A stretch of 64,000 nt of DNA, taken from contig JAENRP010000207.1 in the NCBI GenBank assembly GCA_024741835.1, positions 1-64,000 on the forward strand, given 5' to 3'. The DNA is from Diplocarpon mali (lineage: Eukaryota > Ascomycota > Leotiomycetes > Helotiales > Drepanopezizaceae). The position numbers and the translations under genes were made by a program. The notes beneath the pieces were generated by a model, which saw nothing but the letters and a program-made list of their open reading frames with translations, was not told the origin of the DNA and ran no database searches. Below are positions 23,450 through 34,795 of this stretch, piece by piece; position 1 is the first letter of the stretch, and each line of letters starts with the position of its first letter.

Positions 23450-24739
23450 TGTTATTATTCGAGAATGAAAGCTCATTATAATAAGACCCTAGGTTTCCTA
23501 TAACCCTTGCCAATTCTCGAATAAGCTTACTAATACTTAATAAAAGATTTTATAGAGCTTCCGCTTAATAAACTCAGTTATAATTTTGCCCTTATAATTA
23601 TTAATAAGTTATTAAAGAAGGCAGTTTTAATTCTATATTATAATTCGGTCGATGCAAAAGGCCTTGCAAAGTTGTTTTTAATTCACTAGATACGCTATTT
23701 TAATATGCCCGACTTAATTCTATTAGATAGAGGCGCCTAATTCGTATCTTCCTTTTAAAAAGAACTCTATCGAATACTAGGTATAAAGGTTAAGCTAACT
23801 ATAGCCTATAACCCTAATGTTAATAGCTAAACTAAAATTATAAACTAATACTTAAAACAACGCCTTCGACTGTTCTACTTATACTACTAAGATAATTAGA
23901 GTCGTCTCTTACCTTTAATAGATATTGCCTAATTAACCTTACCTTATAAATTGCTAGGGTAAATTTCCCCTTTCTAAGTGCTAAATGGCTATAAAGCTCG
24001 CTCCTCTTGGAATTTAATTAACCTAGAGCCTCTATAGATAGCAACTAAGAGAGTAAATTGTAAAACGGCGCTTTATATAGCTACTAGAGCTAAAAAAGTA
24101 GTCCAATTCGCTTAATCATCTCTCTAAGTATAATAGGCTAAAATGAAATAGCTTGCAGACCTTTACCGCTAGCCAGTTGATTAGACTATAGGAGATAATA
24201 TATTAATTAGTATTAAAAACTAGAAGCTCGATCGGCCGAGCCGGAAGCTCTTTAATAAGTGGTATAGCTTAGTAAAAGTACTAGAAAAGCTAAGAGAAAG
24301 CTGAAAGCTACAATTGCCTAATTCGCTCTATTCGATCTATCCTATTTTCCACTCCCACTTATTGCATAAATATATTCCCAACCCCTTGCTAGGATAAGTT
24401 CAAGAACCTTCTGCTGCAATTAAAGTACTACTAGAATAAGAAGAGTAGGAGATAGAAGAAATAATTGGATCTCGTATTTAAGCTAAGAAGCTCGAATATT
24501 AGATTAAGTAGAAAGGAGCTAATAAAGACCTTAAATAGTACCTATACTCTAATGCTATAATAGCGCTATATGCTATTCGAGATTTCCATCTAAAAAACGC
24601 TTAAGCTAAAGGGCTATTAAAAGCGCTATTAAGCTAGCTTAAGTTATATAATAATAGGGTTGATAATTATAGGAACCTAAAGGATAATACGCCTATAGAT
24701 ACAATTGCGCAGGCGCAGTTTTTCAAAGGGGGAGGGTAG
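23450..24739 (+). pseudogene. Gypsy-A pol, third part: integrase core and chromodomain
   Basis: It resumes in frame with C-Y-Y-S-R, then I-I-N-K-L-L-K-K-A-V near 23,605, then the second-Asp segment L-L-D-R-G-A-Q-F near 23,720-23,745. The third catalytic residue region reads N-S-Q-T-K-I, with Lys where Glu is expected. Near 24,443-24,620 the frame gives E-I-E-E-I-I-G-S-R, a K-x-K-G-A segment (x is a RIP stop at a Trp codon) and A-I-R-D-F-H. This is a chromodomain like those that direct chromoviruses to methylated-histone heterochromatin. The stop TAG at 24,737-24,739 ends the frame right after the polypurine tract, next to the 3' LTR. Confidence 0.88.
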
Positions 24740-24744
24740 TATTA

Positions 24745-24984
24745 TGTAGCAAGGAGGTTCTCTGATAGTGAACTTGATAGTAAACTAGAAGAGGGCACGA
24801 AGAAGTATAAGGTGCAAACGACGATATTAGGTGTCTTATGTCTTAATTCATAAGAGCTCTCTAACTACGAGCTATTTAACAAAGGCTGCTACTAAGTCAT
24901 ATGGCAAGTTATATGATATATTATATATATGATATATCATATAATAGATCATATAACAAATATATAATAGGTATACTTATAATA
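24745..24984 (-). repeat. Copia-C1 3' LTR (240 bp)
   Basis: The outer (left) half is well preserved (TGTAGCAAGGAGGTTCTCTG). The inner (right) half is eroded to A/T, ending TACTTATAATA where the partner keeps TACTTGCAACA. Confidence 0.95.
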
Positions 24985-25162
24985 CACCCCTCTAAAGAGA
25001 CCTTTAAAGGTACTTGCTAGTAATATATATAATATTATAACTTTTATTATAATCTATAGTTTCGTATAAAAAATCAACCTATAGATATAGGAAATAGAGT
25101 AGAGTTCGCTAGCGCGTTCTACTTTAGAGTAGGAAATCCACCCTTTAAAAAAGTCAAAATCA

Positions 25163-25186
25163 ATTCGCGGGCCCGGCCCAGGAGTA
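25163..25186 (-). repeat. Palindromic unit after Copia-C1 pol
   Basis: TTCGCGGGCCCGGCCCAGGAGT, GC-rich and nearly fully self-complementary at its centre. It lies outside the polyprotein frame. C3 has the matching copy at 62,994. Confidence 0.8.
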
Positions 25187-25275
25187 AAAAAAAATCACCC
25201 CTTAATAGAAGTGCAAAAAAAAAATCACCTTATAATAGAGGTGTAAAAAAAATCACCCCTTAATCGAGGTGCAGA
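25187..25275 (-). repeat. Three tandem copies of a ~29-bp A-rich unit (Copia-C1)
   Basis: AAAAATCACCCCTTAATAGA followed by AGGTGC or AAGTGC is repeated three times with slight changes, directly downstream of the pol stop on the minus strand. The last copy overlaps the stop codon. C3 carries the same array at about 62,915-62,993. Confidence 0.8.
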
Positions 25276-27059
25276 ACCTTTATATTTAATAATTTGATAA
25301 AGGCGGCGTAGTTGGAGCTATTTAAGCTCTTAGTAAGTCTATTAGCGGCGTTATCTTTGGTATTAGTATACTAGAGATCTAAATAGCCTTTCCGAAGCTC
25401 TTGCCAAATATAATAGAACTTGATATTAATATACTTTATTCTTTAGTAATATTCGGGGTTTTCGGTAAGATAAAGGGCTCCTTAGTTATCGCAGATCATC
25501 TCGACTTTAGTAGTATTATCGCTAGCATAGCCCATTTCCTTAAGTACCTGGCGTATCTAAGAGGCCTCTTATACAAATTTGCATATAGTAATATACTCTA
25601 CCTTTATAAATAAGAGAGCGATAATAGTTTATCGCTTAAAGGAGGCGGTAATTATACTATTATTAAGGAAGAAGACGGCCCTAGAATAGGAGGCTCTACT
25701 TCCTCTATTACCTGCTTAGTCAGAATCGCAGTAGCTATGCAATTTCTAAAGCTCTAGGTCAATTGTTTTACTTCCAAAGGTAGTATAATAGAATCGCGTT
25801 CCCTACAAGTATTATAAAACTCATTTTAAAGCTACTATATATTATAGTAAAGGGTTAATAAGGAATTTGCTAAGAATGGAGCAATAGTATAGTATATCCT
25901 AACGCGTATAGTGCGCAAGGTACTATAAGGAACCGCAGATCTCCTAGTATAGCTTTACTTCCTATAAAGTGGCTTGGCCTTTAAATTTGACTATATGAAC
26001 TTTATAGCTATTAGCAAAAGGCGTTAGTACGCTCTTGCAATTAGTTATATAAAAACGTTTAAGAACCTTATTAACGTAGGCGTCTTAACAAAGTAAGATC
26101 ATTCTATTTTATCGATCTCTAACTATATATACTCTTAAGAAGTAATTAGCCGGTTTGCTACCTATAATCTTAAAGAGGTTGCAAAGATCTTTCTTAAACT
26201 TATTATATATATTACCTTTCTTAGCTACTATAAGGAAGTTGTCGATATAGGTAACAATGAGAATCTGAAAGGCGCGGTTAATATATACGTAATTATTAGT
26301 ATTAAAAGGTTGAAAATCAAGCTTTTGCAGCTTAAACTATAGCTTTTCTTACTATAGTCGTGGAGATTGCTTTAAGCTATATAAGGCCTTAAGAAGCTTA
26401 AGATAGTATTCTTAAGGTAAAAGAACGACCTTATCTTAAGTATATTTAAGAGGTAACTTAATATAGATATTAAAGTTAGCTTTTGAATTAAGGAAAGCTA
26501 TCTCGATATTGAACTAATTTAGCTCGAAGTTATATAGCGCTATAAGCGCAATTGCGATCTTCCAAACTGTAGATTTGCATACTTTAGTAAAAGTCTGGTT
26601 GTAATCTCGACCTTATTATTATATATAGCCTTATATAACAAATCTGACCTTCTATTAGGAGATTTCCCTATTTTAGTCTCTTTTGATTTTAAAGATAAGT
26701 CTCGATCTAAGTACTCTATTATCTTTAAAGAGTTCTAAGCGTTTTACCACTACCTATATATTCTTATAAGCGAGGGAATTATACTTAAAGTTGATCGCAG
26801 ATCGCCATTTATTAGCATTAGCGTAAGAGAGGGCTTATTCGACTGTTTTCGGGTCATTTAGGTAAGGAGAGTCGAGTAAGGCTATATAAAAGGCGCCTAA
26901 ATAGGCTTCCTTATCATTAGAGTTATCAGCTTTGAATCCAAGAGCAGTAGAGCGAGTAGCTCTCTTCTTAAAAGGCTAAGGGTGAGTTTTGTTCTTTAAA
27001 CTAAGAGGTCTTCCTCTCTTTCTTAAAGTTGGAAGCTCAGCTTCTCTTAAGTCAGAATT

Positions 27060-27139
27060 GACTTACGGTTCTGGCCTAGGAATGAAATCATCGTTATTAT
27101 AAGAGTTAGAATTGACTCGCGGTCCTGGACCGGGAGTTA
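27060..27139 (-). repeat. Two palindromic units in the Copia-C1 integrase-RT linker
   Basis: Units at 27,060-27,084 and 27,114-27,139. C3 has three at the homologous place (60,989-61,110), so the number differs between sister copies while the frame is kept. The second unit, GACTCGCGGTCC then GGACCGGGAGT, is almost a perfect inverted repeat. Confidence 0.87.
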
Positions 27140-28525
27140 AATCACCCCTTAATTGCGGCTTTATAATTAGGCTATCTTTATTAAATCGAACGTAAGATAA
27201 TCGAATAATCTTTTCACTTATTCGCAATAGTATATAGATCTAATAAATACTTCTACTATTAAATCCGATGAGAGTACCTACCTCTGCTCTTAAAGCGAGT
27301 TTATTACTCTAAATTCGCTTTTCTTTCTCAATTAGCATATAGACGCAATAGCCTAGTACTTAAAGATGCTTGACTAAGGGAGTATAAGGCTTATTAGGCT
27401 TGATATTATCCTAAAAGACCTTATATAAAGTCTTACCACTTAGAATATTAAAGGCAGTAAGATTAGTAATATATATTATTAAAAGAAGGAGGTAAGGCTA
27501 GAGAAAGGAGGGGATATTTTAGTTAATTATAGCTATTTGCAACTTTTCTATTAGTATACGAATTGATCGTTCTAATTTGCTATCTTATTCTAGTATATAT
27601 AAAGTAGATTCCTCTAAAATTATACTAAGGTTTTTTATAAGTATTTGCATTTATATAAGAGAGTACTCTTTGCTTCTATTAGTTCTCTACTGCTTGATTA
27701 TATAATTGTATTAAGTTTATAAGAGGCTGATCATTTTCTTATTTGCCTTAAAGGCGTTAGATTTATTTATATAAGTCTATTCCTACCTAGCTATTATAGC
27801 TGCGCAAGTGAAGATAAAAGCGTATTTATAGCTATTAAGGCCAGTTGGCTTTAGATGAACCACATTAACGTATAGCTTATTAAATGCCTTTATAGGTCGA
27901 GGGCGAGCTAAACGTTTATTAATATATTAGAGAGGTCTGCCTTTCTCGCAGGGAGCGCAAATTCGCATCTTCTTTGATTTTGTTTCCTTGATCTATATAT
28001 TAGTGATAGCAAATTAGGTCTTTCTGACTATTTATAGGCTAGTATAGCCTAATCGACGGTACTAGAGCTTAATATTAAGAGGTCCATTCTTAATAGCAGC
28101 TAGAAGAGCATATCCACTTATATAACTAAAGGAGTTAATAGAAGGCTATTCTTTATTAATATACATATTATTATCGATAGTACAAATTTCCTTCTTATTA
28201 GATAGGAATAGCTTACTATTTTAATAGAAGCCTTTAATTTTATTAAGTTTACTACTTAAGTATAAGCAGATAGGTGATTAAGGTATATAGAGAGTATTAA
28301 TTAACTTAAGAATATATACCTTTCCATTGGATTTGAGTATATTAACTTTGCAAGTGCTAATGCCAAGAGGTTGAATAGATCTATTAACTATACTTAAGGA
28401 GGGTAGATTGTCTTAAGCAGTATAGGAAGTGAACTTAAAGAGATTATTAGAGATATGCTTACTAGTACCTATATTATATAGCTAATAATTCCTCAATTTT
28501 AATAAGAAGCAGGAGGTAGAAGAAC

Positions 28526-28618
28526 TGACTCCCAGTCCTAGCCCGCGAGTGGAAATTGGTCCTAAAGAGGAATCGCCTTTTAGTAAGGAATTGACTCCTA
28601 GGCCCGGCTCGCGAGTAA
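28526..28618 (-). repeat. Two palindromic units in Copia-C1 after the zinc knuckle
   Basis: Units at 28,526-28,551 (GACTCCCAGTCC ... GCGAGT) and 28,593-28,618 (GACTCCTAGGCC ... GCGAGT), between nucleocapsid and protease. Confidence 0.87.
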
Positions 28619-30060
28619 GAATTGGCCCTAGGGTTAGTAATAGTATAGTATGCCTAAAGAGATCATTATCTAACTCTTTATCTTCCTTCTAAGTCTTCCT
28701 TAAAGGCTTCTTACCTTTTGATAATAATAATAATAATGATAAGGACTTATCATCCTTGCCTTTAAGGTAATGGAATATATACTTCTTCCTTAAATCCTTC
28801 TCTTAAGCCTTTCTTTTCGATTTATTAATTGCAAAGCAATCTTCTACCTTATAGTATAGCTCTAGTTGCTTATAATAAGGATAAGGGGAGTTAGGGGAGT
28901 TAGTAGTATTCCTAAAGGTACTCTTCTTTAAGTCTTTAAAACCTCTTTTATTTTCTAACTTCTTATAGTCAAAGGAATGCGGCTTACTAGCCGATTTGTT
29001 ACTATATAAGACGGTTCTGTTCATCTTTGAACTTTATAAGGCTTAAGCTTTATTAGTAATATCTTTAATAAAAGCTTTAAGTATAATCTCTGATTTTCGT
29101 CCAGCTGCTATAGCTAAGCGAAGGTTAAAGTGTTATCGATCTGCCTAAATGGGCCATCTATTGGAATAGCTAGCAATAAATATAATAGGGTATTAGTAAG
29201 AGAAAGGGGCAGAGTCGAGAGCTTCTAATTTAATAATTAAAAGCCTAAAGGCGATAATATAAGCTTTAAGTAAATTGAAGTTATTATATTTAATAGTAAT
29301 ATAGGTCTATATAGCGTTATATTTAAGCACTATTCCAGATCCTTTATACTATTTTTAAAGAGCTTCCTATATATCTAAGGCAGATTTATCGCCTTTTATA
29401 TAAGCTAGTAGGCCTAGTTTGCAATTAAGTATAATAGTAAGCTTTATCTAAGATTCCTTAACTTCTTATTTAATCTAATTGTCCCTTTCTTTAAAAGTAA
29501 TAGAACGGTCTTATAAGTCAACCTTAGGTAGAGTATATATTCTAGCTTTTATATAGAGATATATAATTAAGGCATTTGACTTTGCAAGGTTTAAAACCTT
29601 ATTCCTCTATTAGCTATAATCCTCTGCGCCTTTAAGCTTTTGAGACTTAAGGAGGCTAAGGGCAGCCGAAGATAATGATAATATCTTATTTATATATATA
29701 TATATAGAGTTATCGAAAGGAGGAGAAGGAGAAGGAGGAGGAGATGAACTATTGAATTCAAGTTTAGGGTACTATATATTAGTCCCTTTAAAAATAGGTA
29801 ATTCAAGTAGTAGAGTACTTTTAGCAATTAAGCTAGTAATCTTAGCTATTAGTCCTAATAATTCAGCTATAGTAACAAATCTTGCGTAAGCTTAGATTAT
29901 TGCATAGCGCTCCAAAAGGGGAGTAGCCACTGTTTTATTATTAAAATAACGCTTATTATGCGTTATTAGTTAAGTAAAACTTAAAATATCGATTAGCCTT
30001 TTCATTTGTAAAAGAGACTTTAATCGATGGAATTTGTCGAATGCTATTTATAGGCATATA

Positions 30061-30072
30061 GGGCTCATAACC
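30061..30072 (-). other. Copia-C1 primer-binding site
   Basis: The plus strand shows GGGCTCATAACC, exactly the conserved initiator tRNA-Met anticodon stem-loop sequence. The element strand is its complement, GGTTATGAGCCC, next to the 5' LTR. Confidence 0.8.
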
Positions 30073-30312
30073 TATAGCAAGGAGGTTCTCTAATAGTAAA
30101 CTTAATAGTAAACTAAAAGAGGGTATAAAGAAGTATAAGGTGTAAACGACGATATTAGGTGTCTTATGTCTTAATTTATAAGAGCTCTCTAACTATGAGC
30201 TATTTAATAAGGGCTGCCACTAAGTCATATGGCAAGTCATATGACATATCATATATATAATGTGTTATGTGACAGATCATATGACAAATATGTGACGGGC
30301 ATACTTGCAACA
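30073..30312 (-). repeat. Copia-C1 5' LTR (240 bp)
   Basis: The outer (right) half keeps CATATGACA-type CpA sites and the terminus TACTTGCAACA. The inner (left) half is mutated (TATAGCAAGGAGG, CTTAATAGTAAACT). It mirrors the 24,745 LTR exactly. Confidence 0.95.
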
Positions 30313-30317
30313 TATTA

Positions 30318-30562
30318 CAGCCGTATTATATATATAGTTATATTACGTATCAGTTAAGTGCATAAAATCAGGTGCACGCTAAGGTAGCAAGGTGGCTAGA
30401 TCACGTATATACTAGTGAAGTACCTGTACTTATTCTGGAAGAGCTCTATTAGAGACTCTCTCTTCTTTATCTTTTCTTCTCAATTATATAGCGTACCTCT
30501 TGAGGTAATACAGTCAGCGTTCGATTCTCGCCCCACTGTACGCTCCAGAGCCAGTCGTAACA
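30318..30562 (+). repeat. Gypsy-A 3' LTR, main part
   Basis: It completes the LTR begun at 24,740-24,744. The inner start is eroded (CAGCCGTATTATATAT). The outer end is nearly pristine (CCACTGTACGCTCCAGAGCC, ending GTCGTAACA). Followed by TTATA. Confidence 0.94.
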
Positions 30563-30567
30563 TTATA

Positions 30568-31938
30568 TAGCTAACGATTCCTCAATTTTGATAAGAAGCA
30601 AGAGGTAGAAGAACTGACTCCTAGGCCCGGCTCGCGAGTAGAAATTAAGGAGGAGCCGGAATTGACTCCTAGGCCTGGCTTGCGAGTAAGAATTGGCCCT
30701 AGGGTTAATAGTGGCATAGTATGCCTAAAGAGATCATTATCTGACTCTTCGTCTTCCTTCTAAATCTTCCTAAAAGGCTTCTTACCTTTTAGTAATAATA
30801 ATAGCAAGGACTTATCGTCCTTACCTTTAAGGTAATAGAATACGTACTTCTTCCCTAAATCCTTCTCCTAGGCCTCTCTTTTCGATTTATTAATTGTAAA
30901 GCAATCTTCTGCCTTATAGTATAGCTCTGGTTGCTTATAATAAGGATAGGGGGAGTTAAGGGAGGAGGTGTTAGTATTCCTAAAGGTGCTCTTCTTTAAG
31001 TCTTTAAAACCTCCCTTATTTTCTAACTTCTTATAATTAGAGAAATGCGGCTTACTAGCCGATTTGTTACCGTATAAAACAGTTCTATTCATTTTTAAAC
31101 TCTATAAGGCTTAAGCTTCATTAGTAATATCTTTAATAAAAGCTTCGAGCGTAATCTCTGATTTTCGTTTAACTGCTATAGCTAAGCGAAGGTTAAAGCA
31201 TTATTAATCTACCTAAATGGGCCATCTATTAGAACAGCTAGCAATAAATATAATAGAGTGCTAGTGAAAGGGAGGGGCAGAGTCGAGAGCTTCTAATTTA
31301 GTAATTAAAAGCCTAAAGGCGATGATATAAGCTTTAAGTGAATTAAAGTAGTTATATTTAATAGTAATATAGGTCTATATAGCGTTATATTTAAGCACTA
31401 TTCCAAATCCTTTGTACTATTTTTAAAGAGCTTCCTATATATCTAAGGCAGATTTATCGCCTTCTATATAAGCTAGTAGGCCTAGTTTGCAATTAAGTAT
31501 AATAGCAAGCTTTATCTAAGATTCCTTAGCTTCCTATCTAATCTAATTATCCCTTTCCTTAAGAGTAATAGAACGGTCCTATAAGTCAACCTTAAGTAGA
31601 GCATATATTCTAACTTTTATATAAAGATATATAGTCAAAGCGTTTGACTTTATAAGGTTCAAAACCTTATTCCTTTACTAGCTATAGTCCTCTACGCCTT
31701 TAAGCTTTTAAGACTCAAAGAGGCTAAGGGTAGCTGAAGACAATAACAATATCTTATTTATATATATATATATAGAGTTATTAAAAGGAGGAGAAGGAGA
31801 AGGAGGAGGAGATAAACTATTGAATTCGAGTTTAGGGTATTATATATCAGTCCTTTTAAAAATAGGTGATTCAAGCAGTAGAGTACTTTTAGCAATTAAG
31901 CTAGTAATCTTAGCTATCAGTCCTAATAATTCAGCTAT
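30568..31938 (-). pseudogene. Copia-C2 gag, RIP-inactivated
   Basis: On the minus strand it starts at 31,938 with ATA in place of ATG and reads the same capsid as C1 and C3. The segment at 30,868-31,092 includes N-R-T-V-L-Y, G-F-K-D-L-K-K-S-T and the destroyed knuckle Y-P-Y-Y-K-Q, then A-E-D-C-F. Pairwise differences from C1 and C3 are mostly C-to-T or G-to-A. It is truncated by Gypsy-A before the protease. Confidence 0.85.
30616..30689 (-). repeat. Two palindromic units in Copia-C2
   Basis: Units at 30,616-30,641 and 30,664-30,689, both GACTCCTAGGCC-type. Same site as in C1, but the spacer between them differs in length (about 48 bp against 67 bp start to start). Confidence 0.87.
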
Positions 31939-31965
31939 AGTAACGAATCTTGCGTAAGCTTGGAT

Positions 31966-32264
31966 TATTATCACGGCACAGTTGTACTATAATCGCGATA
32001 AAAGCACGAGAACTATCCGAGCAGAAACAGAGGCGAAATAGACTAATGCAATAGATACGCCGCACCTTTACTATACCTTTCCTTTAGTAGATAGAATATG
32101 ACTTATTAATAGAAATCGACTTCTAGGAGTCGTAGGCTAAGGAGAGCATATTAGGGAGAAGGCTTCCTACTTTATATATACTCCTTAGCTTTGAATTCTA
32201 TACGATTTAGTAGCCTTAATCTTAGTGACTTTATCGACTTATACCTTACTTCTACTATTATATA
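31966..32264 (+). repeat. Gypsy-E 5' LTR (right end estimated)
   Basis: The left end is fixed by the break in Copia-C2. The right end is a guess from a TATA terminus (possible CA decay) before ATTTAAAGC. No second copy is present for comparison. Confidence 0.4.
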
Positions 32265-32449
32265 ATTTAAAGCTTATACCTCCTCCGGCTTTATAAGGCG
32301 ATATAATATACTTAGTAGAGGACTAGTACCCCCTTAGAGACCCTTCTTCCGACCGACTCTTATAATATATAAAAGCAACCTAAAGAATAGCCTCGACGTT
32401 TAGTCCCTTCCTGAACTTAAGAATCGAAAGAAGAGCTAATAGACTTAGC

Positions 32450-34370
32450 TAAAACAACTGTTGATAGTCAATAGCTCTTAGCTGACTTTAAAAGAAATTA
32501 TAAAATCTATAAATTAAGGCATTTCCTAACTATAGCCCTTAGTAGGATGAAAACGTTATATAAGGATCTCTTACTTTAAGAGAATCAACCCTAAGATAAC
32601 GATGCTAGTACCTCTTAAGTTAAGCAACCTCTTAATTAAAGAGGATACCCCTTAAAATCCTATAGAAGACGAATCCCCTATATCGGCCGACTCTACTAGC
32701 AAGCCTTAACTAGCCCCCTCTTTAAAATAAACCTTATATAATATAGAAGATATATCAACCTCTTTTAAATAAGAAGCCTTAATCCGACCTATCTCTTATA
32801 TTAATATAAAGGCTAAAAGAGACGACTTCTTTATATTACTAAGGTTCTGAACTAAGGTAGGCAAAAGATCTACTATATATAAGGATCAACTAGTAGTAGA
32901 GGAACGCTTAATAGAATACTACTACTAATATATTAAATAATAAGATTTAATAGTTTAGAGTTTTTATAATTATAATTAAAGAATAGAAGAAGCGATTATA
33001 CTTATAACTGCATAGCTATAAGAAGAGCTTAAAATGACCTAAGAGACTAGCGTATATTAGAAGAGCTTAGTAAAAGAATAATAATATACAAACTCAGCTA
33101 GCTAGCCAGCTACCCTTACTTTATAAAGCCGACCTCTTTTCGAAAATCCTTATAAAGATCCTCTTACCGCTTAGCTTAGATAGCCTATCGAAAGGGAACC
33201 TTACTTTAATACCTTTAACTTTAGAGGATAGAGTCGAACCTTTAAACTTAGTCGCTAGGTCTACTTAATAAAGATTAAGGATTTAAACCCCTTTTTAAGT
33301 AAAGGGGATATAAAGGTTAAGGACTAGATCTTTAATATATAGTAGAAGATAAAGGTTAATTATATAAAGTTCTTTAATAAATCGGTTGCCTTAGTATATA
33401 CTATTAGTTTAATAATAAGGGACACTTAAAGCCTAATCTAAGATCGGCTTATAAAAGGATCTATTAGATAAATTAAGATGGCTATATAGCTATTCCGAAT
33501 CTTATAAAGGGCCTATAGAGTTAGTAAAGAAATAGAGTAATAGATAGCTAAAGATAATTAGATAAAGCTTAAATAGGGAAATACCCCTTTTATAGCCTTT
33601 TAGGCCGACTTCTATAGACTAGCTTTTAAACTAGGGAAGTCGACTAATAACTAATATAAAGCGCTTTAAGATAAGGTAAAAGTGTCTTTGCTAAAGCAAC
33701 TCTCCGATTAGAAGTTCGACTACCTTAAAGACTTAGCCAAATGGTTTATAGATAAAGAGAATTAATAACTCTGCCTCTTACTATAATGCTCTAATTAAAA
33801 TAAGTATTAGGCTAAAACTTCCAACTGGTCCTCTTCTACCTTTTGATAAATAGGACCTGTATATTATAAATAAGCCCTAAGTCGTCTTTAAAAGGAATTA
33901 AGCATTACCCCTAGACCTTTAGTACTTAAAGATGATAAACGCGCCCTTTATAACTGAACCTTAAAGTCCGATAATACTTACTATAAGTATAGATAAAAAG
34001 GGCACTATAGCTAAGACTGCCTTAAATAATATAAGATTATATTAATAGAGAAAGGCTGCGATAAACTAAAGAATAATACTAAGATAATAGATAATATAGA
34101 GGAATCGGGAAACGAATCGCTTTAGGATTTTAAGTATCACTTCTAGAGCGCAACCGATACTAGGAATCGGTCGACCTATCTAGGCTAATTAAAGGCTAGC
34201 AATTTATAACCTAATGCCGACTCTATTAGAAAGGGCGCTATACTAACCTAATAGCCCTAATAGACTATAAGGCTAACGCCTTAGGAATTATTAATCGTAA
34301 GATACTCCTCTTCTTAACTATATAGCTAAAGTTACTAACTTACTACTTTAAGAGACCGATCCCCTTATAA
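32450..34370 (+). pseudogene. Gypsy-E gag and start of protease
   Basis: A capsid-like frame includes I-K-F-F-N-K-S-V-A-L-V-Y near 33,360, R-Y/L-F-R-I-L near 33,497 and F-D-Y-L-K-D-L-A near 33,715. The knuckle at 33,979-34,020 reads Y-Y-K-Y-x-x-K-G-H-Y-S-x-D-C: the first two Cys are now Tyr, while His and the last Cys survive. Downstream, in the -1 frame, is a protease-like stretch interrupted by the TRIM at 34,376. The start codon was not identified and the left limit is approximate; 32,265-32,450 holds nothing I can name. Confidence 0.75.
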
Positions 34371-34375
34371 GGATT

Positions 34376-34460
34376 TGTTATGCAGAAAATAGGCTAAATA
34401 TGCTAGTACGCGCCCTAAGGTATGGATTCACATTTTAGCCAAGCGGTATTATACACAACA
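34376..34460 (+). repeat. TRIM left LTR (85 bp)
   Basis: The outer start TGTTATGCAG is kept; the inner part is mutated (TTTTAGCCAAGC, ATACACAACA). Confidence 0.95.
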
Positions 34461-34473
34461 GTTATAAGCCCTA
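34461..34473 (+). other. TRIM primer-binding site
   Basis: GTTATAAGCCCTA, identical to the Copia-B site at 8,518. One RIP change from the complement of the initiator tRNA-Met anticodon arm. Confidence 0.75.
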
Positions 34474-34795
34474 TAAGCGCAGCGATAAATCTTTTCGCAT
34501 TCCTCTTGCGCAAGGTTTAGCCGACGTTTCTTTCGCTTCGAAGTTCTACCGGTCGCCGATTTCCCAAATTCTCGGCAATAATTATACTCGGTTTCGACTG
34601 CATCGATAGAAGTTTCGATAGATTTGAGTAAAACGACCTCCGACGTATGGCCGAAGGAGAAATTGCGGTCTTCCGGCCCTTTCGACCACCTATTTTCTAC
34701 TAGCTTAGCGGTCTATGCGCTATATCTATGCTACTACAGACTGGGCTAGTACTTAGGCCGCCGGAGAAACTGTTCTTCCGGCGACCTAGGGGGTG

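Larger units (their letters stand above)
25260..29870 (-). pseudogene. Copia-C1 gag-pol polyprotein, RIP-inactivated
   Basis: From 29,870 leftwards to the stop at 25,260 the frame holds for 1,537 codons with no net indel. The start ATG is mutated to ATA (C3 keeps ATG). The nucleocapsid knuckle C-P-Y-C is now Y-P-Y-Y near 28,870. Integrase includes the pre-integrase R-L-G-like region near 28,050 and a C-A-x-C-like pair near 27,950. Reverse transcriptase has Y-I-D-N at 26,238-26,249, where C3 has Y-V-D-D. RNase H lies at about 25,300-25,800. It would have served as the single structural and enzymatic precursor of the element. Confidence 0.9.
24745..30312 (-). mobile_element. Copia-C1, complete 5.6-kb copia element, minus strand
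   Basis: 240-bp LTRs lie at 24,745-24,984 (3' LTR) and 30,073-30,312 (5' LTR), with TATTA at 24,740-24,744 and 30,313-30,317. It landed five bases inside the 3' LTR of Gypsy-A, so its target duplication equals the first five bases of that LTR. The primer site GGTTATGAGCCC (minus strand) abuts the 5' LTR and is unmutated. Gag-pol is one frame of 1,537 codons. It is colinear with C3. Confidence 0.96.
4137..30562 (+). mobile_element. Gypsy-A, chromovirus-type gypsy element split by three insertions
   Basis: 250-bp LTRs lie at 4,137-4,386 and 24,740-24,744 plus 30,318-30,562, with TTATA target duplications at 4,132-4,136 and 30,563-30,567. The internal order is leader, gag from 5,371, then protease, reverse transcriptase, RNase H, integrase and chromodomain, ending in a polypurine tract (AAAGGGGGAGGG, 24,725-24,736) next to the 3' LTR. 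Removing Copia-B, Copia-1b and Copia-C1 with one target duplication each restores a colinear element of about 7.1 kb. The pol frame stays in register across both coding-region insertions, so all three arrived after Gypsy-A and damage since then is mostly point mutation. Pol is in the -1 frame relative to gag. Confidence 0.95.
30563..31965 (-). mobile_element. Copia-C2, right fragment (gag region of the host element)
   Basis: Directly continuous with 4,136 once Gypsy-A is removed. It aligns with 28,477-29,912 of Copia-C1 throughout. It ends where Gypsy-E begins, about 30 codons' length upstream of the mutated gag start. The 5' LTR of C2 is not in the window, nor is its pol, which should lie left of element D. 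TGGAT at 31,961-31,965 would be the left target duplication of Gypsy-E. Confidence 0.9.

Noticed and set aside
25401..25613. Plus-strand open frame of 70 codons, with a counterpart at 62,568-62,798 on the minus strand
   Set aside because: Antisense of the Copia-C RNase H domain in both cases.
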